Shown: one piece after another, positions 16,731-25,666 of the stretch
Layout: the number at the start of each line of letters is the position of its first letter
Position numbering within the stretch: position 1 is the first letter of the stretch
Assembly: GCF_014836595.1 (NCBI RefSeq)
Contig: NZ_JACSQO010000005.1
Coordinates: 62,001 to 126,000, forward strand
Origin: Psychrobacillus faecigallinarum
Lineage (GTDB): Bacteria > Bacillota > Bacilli > Bacillales_A > Planococcaceae
Reading direction: 5' to 3'
DNA length: 64,000 nucleotides
Notes under the pieces: generated by a model
The model's database searches: none
Seen by the model: only the letters and a program-made list of their open reading frames with translations
What the model was told of the DNA's origin: nothing
Program-made: the position numbers and the translations under genes

Positions 16731-18057
16731 TGGAATCACGCCAACTTCTATAAACTTCATTAGCTATTCGACTAAAATCAGCTTCATCACCGCTAAATTT
16801 CACTTCACTTGATAAACCAAACTGACCAAAACGTGATTCTCGAATTTCATCGGTTGTGATAATTCCATTCACTAAATAAATTTGATCCGTTTCTGCAACA
16901 ATTTTTCGTATTTCAGCATCTGTTTTTGCATCTACATTCCATAGTGGATTGAAATGAATTTCCCATTCCAAAGATTCAGGATCAATACGTCCTCCTAATT
17001 CTTTTTCAGACATCAACAACATCCTAATAAGCTTTTCTAAATGGGGTTTCATCTCGTTTTCTTGGTCTGCGACAATACGAGAGTAATAATTCATTACATC
17101 ATATTGAGCTCCCGTAATTGTTCCTGACTCTTGCCCTTTAATAACTGTTTTTGGCATGCGTGCAGCACCTGCTAATAGGTCCCAAACAAAGTCTAGTAAG
17201 TCCTTGATACCTGAAACAGATGTACTTTGTTTTGTCAGATCTTCCCCGTCTGCAATCATGGCCAGCGCTTCTGTTCTAAACATAAAATCCATTATCATGG
17301 ATAATTGCTGTTTATCTTGAGTAGATAAGTTCTCAATATCCTTTGACTTATAAACCTTAAAAGTGAAATCATGAAGTATTTGACCTACAGACCATACAGA
17401 AGTATCAAAAACAGTCAGAATATCATATAAGGGCTCTAACAAAGAAGGTCCTTGAAACTCCCCTTCCATACGTCTTGTTTGGCTATGAAGTAAACGTGAA
17501 ATGTGTACAGCAGATTCAGTAGTTTTAGTTTGCAGACCATGCCTTGAAGCACGATTGATGCGTAGTTCTTCAAGTTGGCCATATTTAATATCAAATACAT
17601 CCTCATTGATCAGGAACTCATTAACTTTCATGGAACTAAAAGCATGTAAGTAATCAACAGAGTATAGTTTATTCATATCTAGTTCATCATTTAAATCGAA
17701 TTTAGTTGCCTGCGTTACCCCTAACGATATAAAACCATCCCCACGCAAACGCTCATAAGTAATCATGTCCTTAAAGGCTTTCTTCGCATTTAAATCAGCA
17801 AGCTTACTCATAATGTCGCGAGCTAGTTGATCATTTTCCATCTTAAGAGTGAACCAATTACGAGTCATATCTTCGGCGGGTATATCAATGATATTTTGTA
17901 CAATACGACTATCTGCATATAGGCTGGATATTTCCTCGTGAGATAACTTCCGGTTAGAGCCAGCAACCTGACGTGTGAGTTTATCTCTACTATTCGCTTT
18001 CCCATTTCCCTGCATAAAATCCTCTTTAAAATGTTTTGCCTGGTCGATAGTTTTCAT
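16723..18057 (-). CDS. phage portal protein (DUF1073 type)
   Basis: This 444-aa protein has the DUF1073 landmarks I-D-I-P-A-E-D-M-T-R-N-W near residue 57, R-L-R-G-D-G-F-I-S-L-G near 103, and S-G-T-I-T-G-A-Q-Y-D near 305. It forms the dodecameric DNA entry ring and terminase dock. The start is ATG behind AGTAGGTGA. A degenerate copy of residues about 360-395 of a closely related portal lies at 40235-40337. Confidence 0.9.
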   Translation of the reverse strand: MKTIDQAKHFKEDFMQGNGKANSRDKLTRQVAGSNRKLSHEEISSLYADSRIVQNIIDIPAEDMTRNWFTLKMENDQLARDIMSKLADLNAKKAFKDMITYERLRGDGFISLGVTQATKFDLNDELDMNKLYSVDYLHAFSSMKVNEFLINEDVFDIKYGQLEELRINRASRHGLQTKTTESAVHISRLLHSQTRRMEGEFQGPSLLEPLYDILTVFDTSVWSVGQILHDFTFKVYKSKDIENLSTQDKQQLSMIMDFMFRTEALAMIADGEDLTKQSTSVSGIKDLLDFVWDLLAGAARMPKTVIKGQESGTITGAQYDVMNYYSRIVADQENEMKPHLEKLIRMLLMSEKELGGRIDPESLEWEIHFNPLWNVDAKTDAEIRKIVAETDQIYLVNGIITTDEIRESRFGQFGLSSEVKFSGDEADFSRIANEVYRSWRDSND

Positions 18058-18067
18058 CTGGTATCAC

Positions 18068-19528
18068 CTACTTTCCTAAAAGCTTTTTGTAACGGTCAAG
18101 AGGATTGGAGTTATTTGTATACAGTTGATTTAATGCTTGGGTGGTCATATCCACTAAATCATCATGTGCAGCATTCGGAAAGCTGACCAATTCCTCAATC
18201 AAATCTTCTACCCACGGACACATATTCGGATGTGGTAAATAAACATTGCCAGCCTCAAATAAAGGAGACACCGCATTAGCGCGTGCCTCCTTACCACCAT
18301 CTGGATTTACCGGAACGATACCACTTATCTCATCTTTTAACATTTCGATGATAGCTGAACCGTTAGCCTTATCCTCAATATATTTACTTCTTGCATTTGG
18401 CCACTTATCAGACATAGCACAAATCGCTTTCATTGTATCAGCAAAACCCATTCGTCTATGGTCAATATCAAACAAGAAATACTGTGCCTTCTTTCTACCC
18501 CAAACACCACCTGCAACAAAGTCACTTGTTTCGGAGTCTTTAAATGTACAATCCCAAGATTGGGCCATTTTATCAAAGTGAGTTGGCAATATAATAACCT
18601 CATCACTCAAGCCCCACTCTCTTTTTTGCTCAGCTGTACGAACATAGAATTTAATCCATTCCCTTTTAAAAATATTACCTCCTGCAGGAGAAGGACGTTG
18701 TTGATACAGAGAAGCCCATATACGTGAACCAACCTCACTCTTTTTCTCTTCTGCCCAATGCTCATCGAATCCAAGTTCAGGACACAAGGGTTCTCCAATT
18801 TCACGTCCTAATAGATCGTCTTCATCTTCTGCAATGGCAGGTAAACGTAAACGAACCCATTTTCGTGGACTACGAGCAAGTAATCGACCGATTAAATCAT
18901 CTTCATGCCAACGCGTCATGATAACAATAAGACTAGCACCATCATGCAAACGTGTAGAAAGTGTTGCTTCCCATTCATCCCATATGTTATCTCGAATAGT
19001 TTGAGAGCTTGCTTCCTTCATGTTTTTAATTGGATCATCAATAATCATTAGGTCCGCACCTTGACCAGTGATTGAACCACCAATACCAGTTGCTATCATT
19101 CCACCGCGTCTATCCTTCACACCCCAATCTTTTGTAGCTGCATTCGATTCGGACAGTTGAACGTTAAATAGTTCGTGTGAAAACTCATTAAATTTATTTC
19201 GGTTTAAACGACCGAATTTAGTAGCAAGTCCATCAGAATATGCAGCAGCTATAACTCTCTTATCTGGATTGCGACCAAGATAGTAACTTGGGAATGATTC
19301 GGTTACCGTCATTGACTTACCATGTCGTGGTGGCATTTCGATTAATATGGATAGTTGTTCTCCATCGGAAATCCTTTGTAGTACACTACAAACCAATTCT
19401 GTATGCCTAAAATGCGAATAATGACCGTGGTGCACATATTCCACATAATCACGATAATTACGTCTAGCAAGCTCTTTTTCGGCTTCATAGGATAATGCTT
19501 CAATTTGTTCAACGCTTAAAGTTGGCAA
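18068..19528 (-). CDS. terL: terminase large subunit
   Basis: This 486-aa protein is the packaging motor and nuclease. The Walker A motif M-P-P-R-H-G-K-S is at residues 65-72 and the Walker B L-M-I-I-D-D-P at 160-166. The C-terminal RNase-H-like nuclease has A-Q-S-W-D-C-T near residue 320 and H-D-D-L-V-D near 462. The start is a TTG behind GAGGGCAA that overlaps the terS end by 20 nt. Confidence 0.93.
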   Translation of the reverse strand: MPTLSVEQIEALSYEAEKELARRNYRDYVEYVHHGHYSHFRHTELVCSVLQRISDGEQLSILIEMPPRHGKSMTVTESFPSYYLGRNPDKRVIAAAYSDGLATKFGRLNRNKFNEFSHELFNVQLSESNAATKDWGVKDRRGGMIATGIGGSITGQGADLMIIDDPIKNMKEASSQTIRDNIWDEWEATLSTRLHDGASLIVIMTRWHEDDLIGRLLARSPRKWVRLRLPAIAEDEDDLLGREIGEPLCPELGFDEHWAEEKKSEVGSRIWASLYQQRPSPAGGNIFKREWIKFYVRTAEQKREWGLSDEVIILPTHFDKMAQSWDCTFKDSETSDFVAGGVWGRKKAQYFLFDIDHRRMGFADTMKAICAMSDKWPNARSKYIEDKANGSAIIEMLKDEISGIVPVNPDGGKEARANAVSPLFEAGNVYLPHPNMCPWVEDLIEELVSFPNAAHDDLVDMTTQALNQLYTNNSNPLDRYKKLLGK

Positions 19529-20399
19529 TTGCCCTCAACTCCTCTGTGCTTAAATTACTGAAGTCTACTACGCTGATGTTTGCAGTGCCAGTTCCTTTTG
19601 TTTCAGAACGGGTTTTTGCGATATCAGCTTTGGTTTTCTCTTCACGCAATCGTTTCAGTTCATTGTCGTTAAGTAAATCCTTATGCTTCGATAAAAACTC
19701 AAGTGCCTTCATCTTGTCAGCTAACTTTACAGTGATTCCATCTTTACCTTGCTTCACCTCAGTAATAAGTGATCCGTCAATTTCAGTGGATTCATTCAAA
19801 TGAACATAGTTGAAAGCGTAGGTTTTGATATTTCCATGCATATCTATTGCTGGTTGTCCGTTTTCTTGATATTCGATTTCTTCTTGTCTACCAAACTTCA
19901 AGTAATCCGTAATATCTGCAAAGGCAATGTCAATCCACTTCTGTATGAGTGTTCTTTCGTCTAAAAGAGCATCTTCCGTTAAGCTATCACGTACTTTAAC
20001 AACTTCTTCTCGTATCCGAGCATCTCTGAGCAACCTTGGACCATTAGTTAACGCCACTTCTCTACTGCAACCATAAGCCTTTTGATATGCTTTAGTTGCA
20101 TTCCAGTACTTCACATAATAACTAATAAAAAGGCGTTGTTTATCATTGAAACCATCATCTTCTAACTCAAAGGGTTCCAATGATTCAACGACTTCTTTTT
20201 GTTTAGGCGCACTCTCTTTTTTTGTATGCACCCTTTTTGGTTTTGTGTGCACAACTTTTTCAATTACTTCCTTTGACCATTTATGCCTAGTTTTCCACGA
20301 CTTCACTGTGTTAATAGAAACATTATACTTCTTGGCAATATCCTTATATTTCATTCCATTTACATAATCTTCTTCAGCTCTAACATAATTTTCAATCAT
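19509..20399 (-). CDS. terS: terminase small subunit
   Basis: This 296-aa protein has an N-terminal HTH ([20 protein letters not shown], residues about 17-36), a lysine-rich linker, and the terminase_2 core ([21 protein letters not shown]). It recognises the phage pac/cos site. The last residues ([10 protein letters not shown]) are matched by a phage scar at 40342-40385. It starts ATG at 20399 behind AGGTGATG. Confidence 0.92.
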   Translation of the reverse strand: MIENYVRAEEDYVNGMKYKDIAKKYNVSINTVKSWKTRHKWSKEVIEKVVHTKPKRVHTKKESAPKQKEVVESLEPFELEDDGFNDKQRLFISYYVKYWNATKAYQKAYGCSREVALTNGPRLLRDARIREEVVKVRDSLTEDALLDERTLIQKWIDIAFADITDYLKFGRQEEIEYQENGQPAIDMHGNIKTYAFNYVHLNESTEIDGSLITEVKQGKDGITVKLADKMKALEFLSKHKDLLNDNELKRLREEKTKADIAKTRSETKGTGTANISVVDFSNLSTEELRAIANFKR

Positions 20400-20435
20400 C
20401 TACATCACCTGCCACCTCCAAAATTTTGAACATAC

Positions 20436-20462
20436 AAAAAAGCATCCCGTAGGATGCTTTTA
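20436..20462. terminator. bidirectional terminator between cargo gene and terS
   Basis: AAAGCATCC, CGTA loop, GGATGCTTTT. The stem ends the DUF4062 transcript on the minus strand just before the terS leader. Confidence 0.7.
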
Positions 20463-20472
20463 TATGTCCTTA

Positions 20473-21678
20473 TTAATTCTTCACTCTCGTATTACTATCT
20501 CTTACCATGTACTCATTTACCTCAGGGAAACCATCTTTTCTTAATTGTAGAATATCTTGTTGATAAATATCACTGAATCTTTCAGGTATATATCTGATAT
20601 TTATGCTCCCTCTAGTTGACATATCAACTATTGTGTCCACAATAATATCTCTAGACTCAACTGGAAGACTTATAAAGGTATTCCAATCTAATGAAAAGTC
20701 TTGAACATATTCTTTTGGAAATCTACATTCAAAGAAAGTGTCATCAAATCTTAATAATATTGTTCTAGGTCTACCAACACCCCTACTATTACTAAATTCT
20801 ACATCTGTTACACTTATTATATCTTTTATCTCTGCAAAATTTAAAAACTCCGACCAATCAACTGTAGAATTTTTAATATAATTGAAATCTCTTACCTTCA
20901 AAGCTAAAATAAAATCAATTAATTTTCTATACTTAACTACACCTTTTGCGACATCCCTTTCTCTTCCATTACCCATAGAACTTAGAATAGCTGTCTTCAA
21001 GTCCTCAAACTGTTCTGTAAGATTATCAAGGCGCTTTACTTCTACATCTCTAAAACGTTGTTCATTCAAAAGTTTTTGGAAATAACTCGCCCATTGCTTT
21101 TTTATGATTTCTTCAACTTCTTGAATTCTGCTAAAAGAAAAAATATTATTACCTTTAGCTCTTTGTCTAACAAAATTTATGAAATTAAATATATATTTAG
21201 CCGTTTCTTGTTTATCGATTGAAGGAAAATATATCTGATTAATAATTTCTTTTTCTTTATTTCTTTCATATAGCTCATGATCATGCCATACTTTTTGTTC
21301 AATAAAAGTATAAACGGGGATAGATGATTCTATCGCTTTAAGTACCTCTAGCTGAGTAATTGATAAATTCTCCTGTAATTCTGATAAAGTTCCAGCAGCC
21401 ATATCTTCTTTTTTTATGTTTTGAAAGTCTACTTTTTCTACTGCTTCTGGTACACCTTTACCCCCAAACCTTGAACCAATTATTAATATTAGCATATCAC
21501 TGTTTATTACCTCGTCTATGCAGCTCGTATGTGTATGTATCCTTGGATCATATAATACATCATTAAAATCCGACATAATTGGAGTATATCCCATTGCAGA
21601 TAGAAAAGTTCTTAGTTGTGACCTAACTATTGATAAATCGTAGCAAGTTGATGATACAAATACTCTAAGTCCAGCCAT
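20473..21678 (-). CDS. DUF4062-domain protein, probable anti-phage cargo
   Basis: This is a 401-aa protein. Residues 1-85 are a DUF4062 domain: R-V-F-V-S-S-T-C-Y-D-L near the start, Y-x-P-I-M-S-D-F, S-C-I-D-E-V near 53 and L-I-L-I-I-G-S-R-F-G near 62-71. DUF4062 is TIR/SLOG-like and is found at the front of STAND and other defence proteins. Here the remaining 300 residues are a charged helical middle (about 170-225) and an unrecognised C-terminal domain. It sits between the late regulator and terS, with its own terminator and an upstream TTTTGTCGAA element, which marks it as an independent cargo gene. Confidence 0.82.
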   Translation of the reverse strand: MAGLRVFVSSTCYDLSIVRSQLRTFLSAMGYTPIMSDFNDVLYDPRIHTHTSCIDEVINSDMLILIIGSRFGGKGVPEAVEKVDFQNIKKEDMAAGTLSELQENLSITQLEVLKAIESSIPVYTFIEQKVWHDHELYERNKEKEIINQIYFPSIDKQETAKYIFNFINFVRQRAKGNNIFSFSRIQEVEEIIKKQWASYFQKLLNEQRFRDVEVKRLDNLTEQFEDLKTAILSSMGNGRERDVAKGVVKYRKLIDFILALKVRDFNYIKNSTVDWSEFLNFAEIKDIISVTDVEFSNSRGVGRPRTILLRFDDTFFECRFPKEYVQDFSLDWNTFISLPVESRDIIVDTIVDMSTRGSINIRYIPERFSDIYQQDILQLRKDGFPEVNEYMVRDSNTRVKN

Positions 21679-21702
21679 TTATTATCTCCCCCTATATATC
21701 AA

Positions 21703-21714
21703 ATTCGACAAAAG
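21703..21714 (-). promoter_or_regulatory. TTTTGTCGAAT element upstream of the DUF4062 gene
   Basis: CCTTTTGTCGAATT lies on the minus strand 25 nt upstream of the ATG, followed by AGGGGGAG. It matches the element at 708-719 in sequence and in distance to the start codon. Confidence 0.3.
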
Positions 21715-21818
21715 GATATTAATTCCTGCAAAATTAAAAACTTCAAAAATAATAATTAATGATACAAGAACAACTCTAGTTATCACATGTGCAATAACTA
21801 TGATTTTTCTTTTCAAGT

Positions 21819-22313
21819 TTACACCGCAGATCTTTCTTTTAGCAAATATTGGTCGCCTTGTGCGTTTTGTGCGTTCTGTGCGTTTCGTGCGCTAACAATA
21901 ATATCTATTATTTGATGCTTGCACTCTTTCACGTAAGTAACTCCTACACCTAACTCACTGGCAATTTGTCGATAAGTCCAACCGTCTAAAATGTGATCAT
22001 AAATAATATTGGTCCTTAGGTCTGAGAAAGTATTGGTATAGCTTTCTAAGATGAGGACGCAGTATCTCATATAATTTAGACGCTCCATTTGTTTCCTTTC
22101 TCTTACATCCATCTTTTTTAATTCAGCTTCACTCTTACCTGAGGATCCTTTTGGCATGGCTGCATCTAAACCATATTGAGCAACACCCCAGTTGTCCATA
22201 GGGATTTTAAATCCGTATAAAATCTGTTCTAATCTAGCAATTTCTGTTTTCATCATTTGATAATCCGCAATTATGGATGCTATGGAAGTTCCAGTTTTGA
22301 ACATATTCAACAC
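21819..22313 (-). CDS. late-gene transcription regulator (sigma-like / ArpU-RinA type)
   Basis: This 164-aa protein has a central R-K-Q-M-E-R-L-N-Y-M-R-Y segment and a C-terminal HTH resembling sigma region 4 (D-G-W-T-Y-R-Q-I-A-S-E-L-G-V-G, residues about 109-123). In PBSX the equivalent position, after xtrA, holds Xpf, the late-gene sigma factor. It should switch on the head/tail operon downstream. The tail contains three N-A-Q repeats from a 9-bp DNA repeat at about 21862-21895. Confidence 0.78.
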   Translation of the reverse strand: MLNMFKTGTSIASIIADYQMMKTEIARLEQILYGFKIPMDNWGVAQYGLDAAMPKGSSGKSEAELKKMDVRERKQMERLNYMRYCVLILESYTNTFSDLRTNIIYDHILDGWTYRQIASELGVGVTYVKECKHQIIDIIVSARNAQNAQNAQGDQYLLKERSAV

Positions 22314-22315
22314 TC

Positions 22316-22507
22316 CTATCGTTTATTTCGTACAGCTCCACCAACACGCTTGTATACTTGTCGATTACATCCCATTAAATCTTCAATTTCCCTGCGAGAA
22401 AAACGTTCTTTGTTTTGTTTGCTTGTACTAGTATTCTTTTTAACTATCCCTTGTCTAAGAGGCCGTTTTAGCCCTTTTTCGATAAGTTCCGTTTGTAACG
22501 TTCCCAT
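22316..22507 (-). CDS. small basic phage protein
   Basis: The start is ATG at 22507 behind AAAGGAGAG, giving 63 aa. An in-frame ATG upstream lies in the terminator. The protein is rich in K and R and ends R-F-S-R-R-E-I-E-D-L-M-G-C-N-R, a short helix-turn-helix-like segment. It lies 2 nt upstream of the late regulator and is probably co-translated. No specific family is recognised. Confidence 0.7.
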   Translation of the reverse strand: MGTLQTELIEKGLKRPLRQGIVKKNTSTSKQNKERFSRREIEDLMGCNRQVYKRVGGAVRNKR

Positions 22508-22531
22508 TTCTTTCTCTCCTTTACATGAAAT

Positions 22532-22584
22532 AAAAAAGGAGGACAACAAATGAATCAGCGCTTAGCTGTTCACTGTTGTCCTCC
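22532..22584 (-). terminator. terminator T2 after the cargo block (duplicate of T1)
   Basis: The minus strand has GGAGGACAACA, a 25-nt loop, then TGTTGTCCTCC followed by TTTTTTATTT. The stem, loop edges and the upstream CCAACTGG are shared with T1 at 25071-25122. Confidence 0.8.
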
Positions 22585-22654
22585 AGTTGGCTGGGTGGAC
22601 TACTTATTTACTTTTAACGAAATTCAGAATATGATGATATCCCTTATCTGTTAG
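22550..22654 (+). CDS. possible 34-aa peptide antisense to terminator T2
   Basis: On the plus strand AAAAGGAGG is followed by ATG at 22550 and a frame containing A-V-H-C-C-P-P-V-G-W-V-D-Y. A similar frame crosses T1, and differences between the two fall largely at third codon positions. It may be a real peptide or a side effect of the conserved hairpin. Confidence 0.25.
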   Translation: MNQRLAVHCCPPVGWVDYLFTFNEIQNMMISLIC

Positions 22655-23476
22655 GTTTCCTGACAAATCTATATAATTAGATGATTTTAAATTTTCTTTG
22701 ATTATGCTTAAAGGATCTCCCATCAGTTTTTGAAATTCAAGAAACATACGATTCAATTCATCTTTTGTGATAAAAGAACTCTTTAACTGATATGAATACC
22801 TAGAGTAAAAAGGTTCCAAGAAGTGAATTAATAAATTTGTATAATAGGAATTTAATTCCATTTCACCGTTGTTCCTAACAGTTATAGTTGCTGCAACCGA
22901 GCTATTCCCAACGAAATCATTTGTTTTTTTAACTTTTTCGAAATTTGTATTTATTTTATTTAGTAGTTCTGATTGTTGTTCTAACAGCTCACTGTACCTT
23001 TTCTTTTCTTCTTCTTCAATTCCTGATTTATCAATCAGTTCAGCAAATTCACTTCTTAATTCTTCTTGCAATTTAGTTGAAGTATTAATATTCCCTGATA
23101 AATTATTCAGCTCATTAAATCTATTTTTCATATAGTTACTTGACTCTTCGATCATTCTTAAGGATGTTCCAAACTCACCTTTCATCCCACTTAGCGATTC
23201 AGAGATATTTTTATTATGATTAAAAGCTGTATTGTAAAAGTGATTACTTTGTTCAGTGGACTTAAAATAAAATGTTGCTGATAAATAAATAGAAAAAAAC
23301 GCTAAAATTAATGATAGTAAGGTTGAACTATCTATATTTACTTTACCTGTTATTAATAGATAACAGATTGTTCCGGTTATCCCTAATGTTGCAATGGTAA
23401 ATGTCCAACTATTTCTATCCTTAACAGAAGACTCTACTGTCTTTTTTTTAATTAACTTGAACTTTTTTTCACTCAA
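22604..23476 (-). CDS. cargo D: membrane-anchored coiled-coil protein
   Basis: This 290-aa protein starts on a TTG that overlaps the stop of an xtrA remnant (TTGA). Two hydrophobic segments lie at about residues 26-45 and 50-72, then a long coiled coil at about 85-190 (N-x-L-S-G-N-I and E-E-E-K-K-R-Y-S-E-L-L-E-Q-Q). The C-terminal about 80 residues look like a small helical domain. The layout fits a membrane sensor or exclusion protein. No family is recognised. Confidence 0.75.
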   Translation of the reverse strand: MSEKKFKLIKKKTVESSVKDRNSWTFTIATLGITGTICYLLITGKVNIDSSTLLSLILAFFSIYLSATFYFKSTEQSNHFYNTAFNHNKNISESLSGMKGEFGTSLRMIEESSNYMKNRFNELNNLSGNINTSTKLQEELRSEFAELIDKSGIEEEEKKRYSELLEQQSELLNKINTNFEKVKKTNDFVGNSSVAATITVRNNGEMELNSYYTNLLIHFLEPFYSRYSYQLKSSFITKDELNRMFLEFQKLMGDPLSIIKENLKSSNYIDLSGNLTDKGYHHILNFVKSK

Positions 23477-23550
23477 AACTTTTCCCCCTGTTCGACACGC
23501 ATCCTCTTCACTTTCCCTTGGTGCGTCACAATTTTATTTTCTACGTCAGG
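23473..23550 (-). pseudogene. xtrA 3'-end remnant D
   Basis: The minus strand encodes K-I-V-T-H-Q-G-K-V-K-R-M-R-V-E-Q-G-E-K-F-stop in frame, against K-I-V-T-H-Q-G-K-V-K-R-M-R-T-E-E-G-E-E-F-stop at the end of intact xtrA. It has no 5' part. Its stop overlaps the start of cargo D. Confidence 0.85.
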
Positions 23551-23592
23551 TAAAAGAATATTATATTTCACTGGGTCTCATATAATAATTTA

Positions 23593-24252
23593 TTATCTCT
23601 TTGCTTGAGCAAACAATAAGTGAGCATTGGGCAATAAACTCATCATCAAAAATATTAAAGATAATTCACCAATGCTTTCTCTTTCTTCTTTGACCGCTAA
23701 AATTTCACCCGCGAACATCGGTAAAAAGCCCATGAACACTGTTATCATTGTAAAGTATGCCAAAAATATTTTTTCATCATAACAACGAGTTACATCTTTA
23801 AAAATTTGATTCCTCTTTAACCATCTTTCAAATAGTGAACTACTAATCATTCTAATAAAATTGTAAATATGATATGCAGGTAAAAAAATCATTACTATTA
23901 AGATGAAAATAGAGTTTGCACTTACTATACTTTGATTTTTTTCAAATATACTAAACCATTTCACTACTACTATATTAATTCCTAGTAAATTTACAAGTAA
24001 AATTACAATGAACCCTGATAATACTATAGCTATACTAGATAATATCATCATGAAAAATATCATAGCAATTCTCATTATATTAATTTCAAACGATTTATGA
24101 TAATGACTATTGATTTTGCCTACAATAAAAAGCACTACTATCAAAATCACAAAAAATTTAAGGACTATTGAAAATCCAATGTAATATATAGAGATAGATA
24201 CTATAAGAAACAAAAATAAAAGTTTTAATATGTTGATAAACCGATCAGTCAG
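23593..24252 (-). CDS. cargo C: polytopic membrane protein
   Basis: This protein is about 219 aa from a CTG at 24252, the same position relative to the xtrA remnant as the starts of cargo A, B and D. A GTG at 24273 extends the frame by 7 residues. At least five hydrophobic segments are spread over residues 8-40, 55-85, 105-130, 155-180 and 190-210. It is extremely rich in I, L, F and S and AT-rich. I do not recognise the family. It could be a superinfection-exclusion membrane protein. Confidence 0.7.
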   Translation of the reverse strand: MTDRFINILKLLFLFLIVSISIYYIGFSIVLKFFVILIVVLFIVGKINSHYHKSFEINIMRIAMIFFMMILSSIAIVLSGFIVILLVNLLGINIVVVKWFSIFEKNQSIVSANSIFILIVMIFLPAYHIYNFIRMISSSLFERWLKRNQIFKDVTRCYDEKIFLAYFTMITVFMGFLPMFAGEILAVKEERESIGELSLIFLMMSLLPNAHLLFAQAKR

Positions 24253-24303
24253 AACTCTTCTCCCTCTTCCCACGGCATCTGCTTTCTCTCCATTGATGCG
24301 TCT
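24249..24303 (-). pseudogene. xtrA 3'-end remnant C
   Basis: ACGCATCAA and the tail GGGAAGAGGGAGAAGAGTTC-TGA align with the intact xtrA tail GGAAGAGGGGGAAGAGTTTTGA. It is about 55 bp, decayed but clearly related. Confidence 0.7.
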
Positions 24304-24350
24304 ATATATATATATATGTCACCTAATATTGTAAATTATTGATTAACTAA

Positions 24351-24869
24351 TTAAAATGGTATTGGCAGTAAATCTCCTCTTAAATAAATTGGATGTCTTG
24401 GATGTTTTCCATTTTTTGTTTTTTTAATACAATCGAGTTTATAATCCACTAATAGTGTTTTTACCATTTGATCTCTATTATTTATTGAACCGTATTTCTC
24501 ACCCCACCCTAAGATCACCCGATTAGAATCATTAACTGCTTTAAGAATATAATCATTATTTTCTTCCCCTACAGGATTAGGGTGATTTGACAAACCTTGT
24601 GGATTTGTAGAAATTAAAGCAAAAATATTTACAATTTTCATGCCACCGTATCCCCATGATTTTGAGAAGTTAACACATCTATTCAGTGTAGGATCACATA
24701 TCTCATTATCAGCAACGCTAGGATTAAGAAGAATAAAAGTAACAGTTTCTAAGCTTTTATCCCATGTACATCCTAATAAATAACGATATGTCGGGAAATT
24801 ATTATCATCAAAAACTGAGGTAACTACCTCGTTTTCTTTCCAATACCTATGTCCTGGTTTTAGCTTCAA
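24351..24869 (-). CDS. cargo B: DUF1643 family protein
   Basis: This protein has 172 aa from a TTG at 24869 that overlaps the xtrA-type tail (GTTTTGAAG). The frame continues upstream to 24914, but those codons are the remnant itself. Family marks are F-I-L-L-N-P-S-V-A-D near residue 50, C-D-P-T-L-N-R-C near 64, N-I-F-A-L near 84 and G-W-G-E-K-Y near 120, as in DUF1643. The function is unknown. Members are often on prophages and plasmids. Confidence 0.82.
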   Translation of the reverse strand: MKLKPGHRYWKENEVVTSVFDDNNFPTYRYLLGCTWDKSLETVTFILLNPSVADNEICDPTLNRCVNFSKSWGYGGMKIVNIFALISTNPQGLSNHPNPVGEENNDYILKAVNDSNRVILGWGEKYGSINNRDQMVKTLLVDYKLDCIKKTKNGKHPRHPIYLRGDLLPIPF

Positions 24870-24936
24870 AACTCTTCTCCCTCTTCCCTCAGCATTCTCT
24901 TCACTTTCCCTCAATGTCTTAAAATCATCTTATATT
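24867..24936 (-). pseudogene. xtrA 3'-end remnant B
   Basis: GAATATAAGAT, AGGGAAAGTGAAGAGAATGC and GGGAAGAGGGAGAAGAGTTT-TGA align with intact xtrA codons at the same spacing, apart from a 3-nt insertion. It precedes cargo B. Confidence 0.8.
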
Positions 24937-25070
24937 CATTTTTAACTTCAATAACGCCATTCATCTAGCCTATAGCATTTTACTAATAAATAGTTCTAAT
25001 GACTGTATAGATATAGTAATATTATAATCTACTAGAGGATATAATTACCAATCATTTTCTTTTTCTTACT

Positions 25071-25122
25071 AAAAAGGACAACAAATGACACAGCTTAAAG
25101 CTGTAATCAAATGTTGTCCTCC
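25071..25122 (-). terminator. terminator T1 after cargo A (duplicate of T2)
   Basis: The minus strand has AGGACAACA, an inner stem CAGCTT/AAGCTG, then TGTTGTCCT followed by TTTTT. It closes the xtrA-cargo A transcript. Confidence 0.8.
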
Positions 25123-25162
25123 AATTGGTTGGTGGGACTATGTTGATAAATTAGTTAACTAG
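25085..25162 (+). CDS. possible 25-aa peptide antisense to terminator T1
   Basis: AAAAAGGACAACAA then ATG at 25085 opens a frame with A-V-I-K-C-C-P-P-I-G-W-W-D-Y, matching the peptide across T2 at C-C-P-P-(I/V)-G-W-x-D-Y. It is antisense to the last codons of cargo A. Confidence 0.25.
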   Translation: MTQLKAVIKCCPPIGWWDYVDKLVN

Positions 25163-25666
25163 ATATCCAAATTCTATATTGGTTCTTACCGGTATTCCAG
25201 ATACCTCACGATGCAAATGATAGACATCCGTGATAACGTCGTTGTAAATCGTTTTATATTTTATAGATAGTTGTGATTCTTTTTGCAATGTACCAGTGTT
25301 TGCAACCTTATTTAGATTAACAAAAACTAAACCGTCTTCTGATAAACTAATTTCGCATTTCTGTATATCGTCAAAAAACTCTACTTTTTTTAAAGACTCA
25401 CTGGTTATACTTGCTTCTAAAAACAAAATAGTTTGGAATCCTAAATTTTTGAAGCCTATTTGATATCCTTCTTTTTCCGTACCATATTTAACGATTTCCA
25501 ATAGTGGTTTAACTTCGCTTCTTTTTTGTAAATCGTTTTTATTATTAAACACCTGCGTTAACTCTGTATTCTTTTTTGCTTGTTGAGCTGCTAGCCATGC
25601 TGCAATAGCAGCTCCTGATGTAGCTATCGCACCTATAATACTAATAATAAATTCTATGCTTTTCAA
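25151..25666 (-). CDS. cargo A: single-pass membrane protein
   Basis: This 171-aa protein starts on a TTG inside the TTGA that ends intact xtrA. Residues 5-27 form an N-terminal membrane helix (I-I-S-I-I-G-A-I-A-T-S-G-A-A-I-A-A-W). The rest is soluble and beta-rich, with a V-K-P-L-L-E-I-V-K-Y start and several hydrophobic-polar alternations. No family is recognised. Terminator T1 follows 29 nt downstream. Confidence 0.78.
   Translation of the reverse strand: MKSIEFIISIIGAIATSGAAIAAWLAAQQAKKNTELTQVFNNKNDLQKRSEVKPLLEIVKYGTEKEGYQIGFKNLGFQTILFLEASITSESLKKVEFFDDIQKCEISLSEDGLVFVNLNKVANTGTLQKESQLSIKYKTIYNDVITDVYHLHREVSGIPVRTNIEFGYLVN

Noticed and set aside
22532-25122. T1 and T2 as ends of a transposon
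   Set aside because: They are direct copies, not inverted, and no transposase or target duplication is seen.
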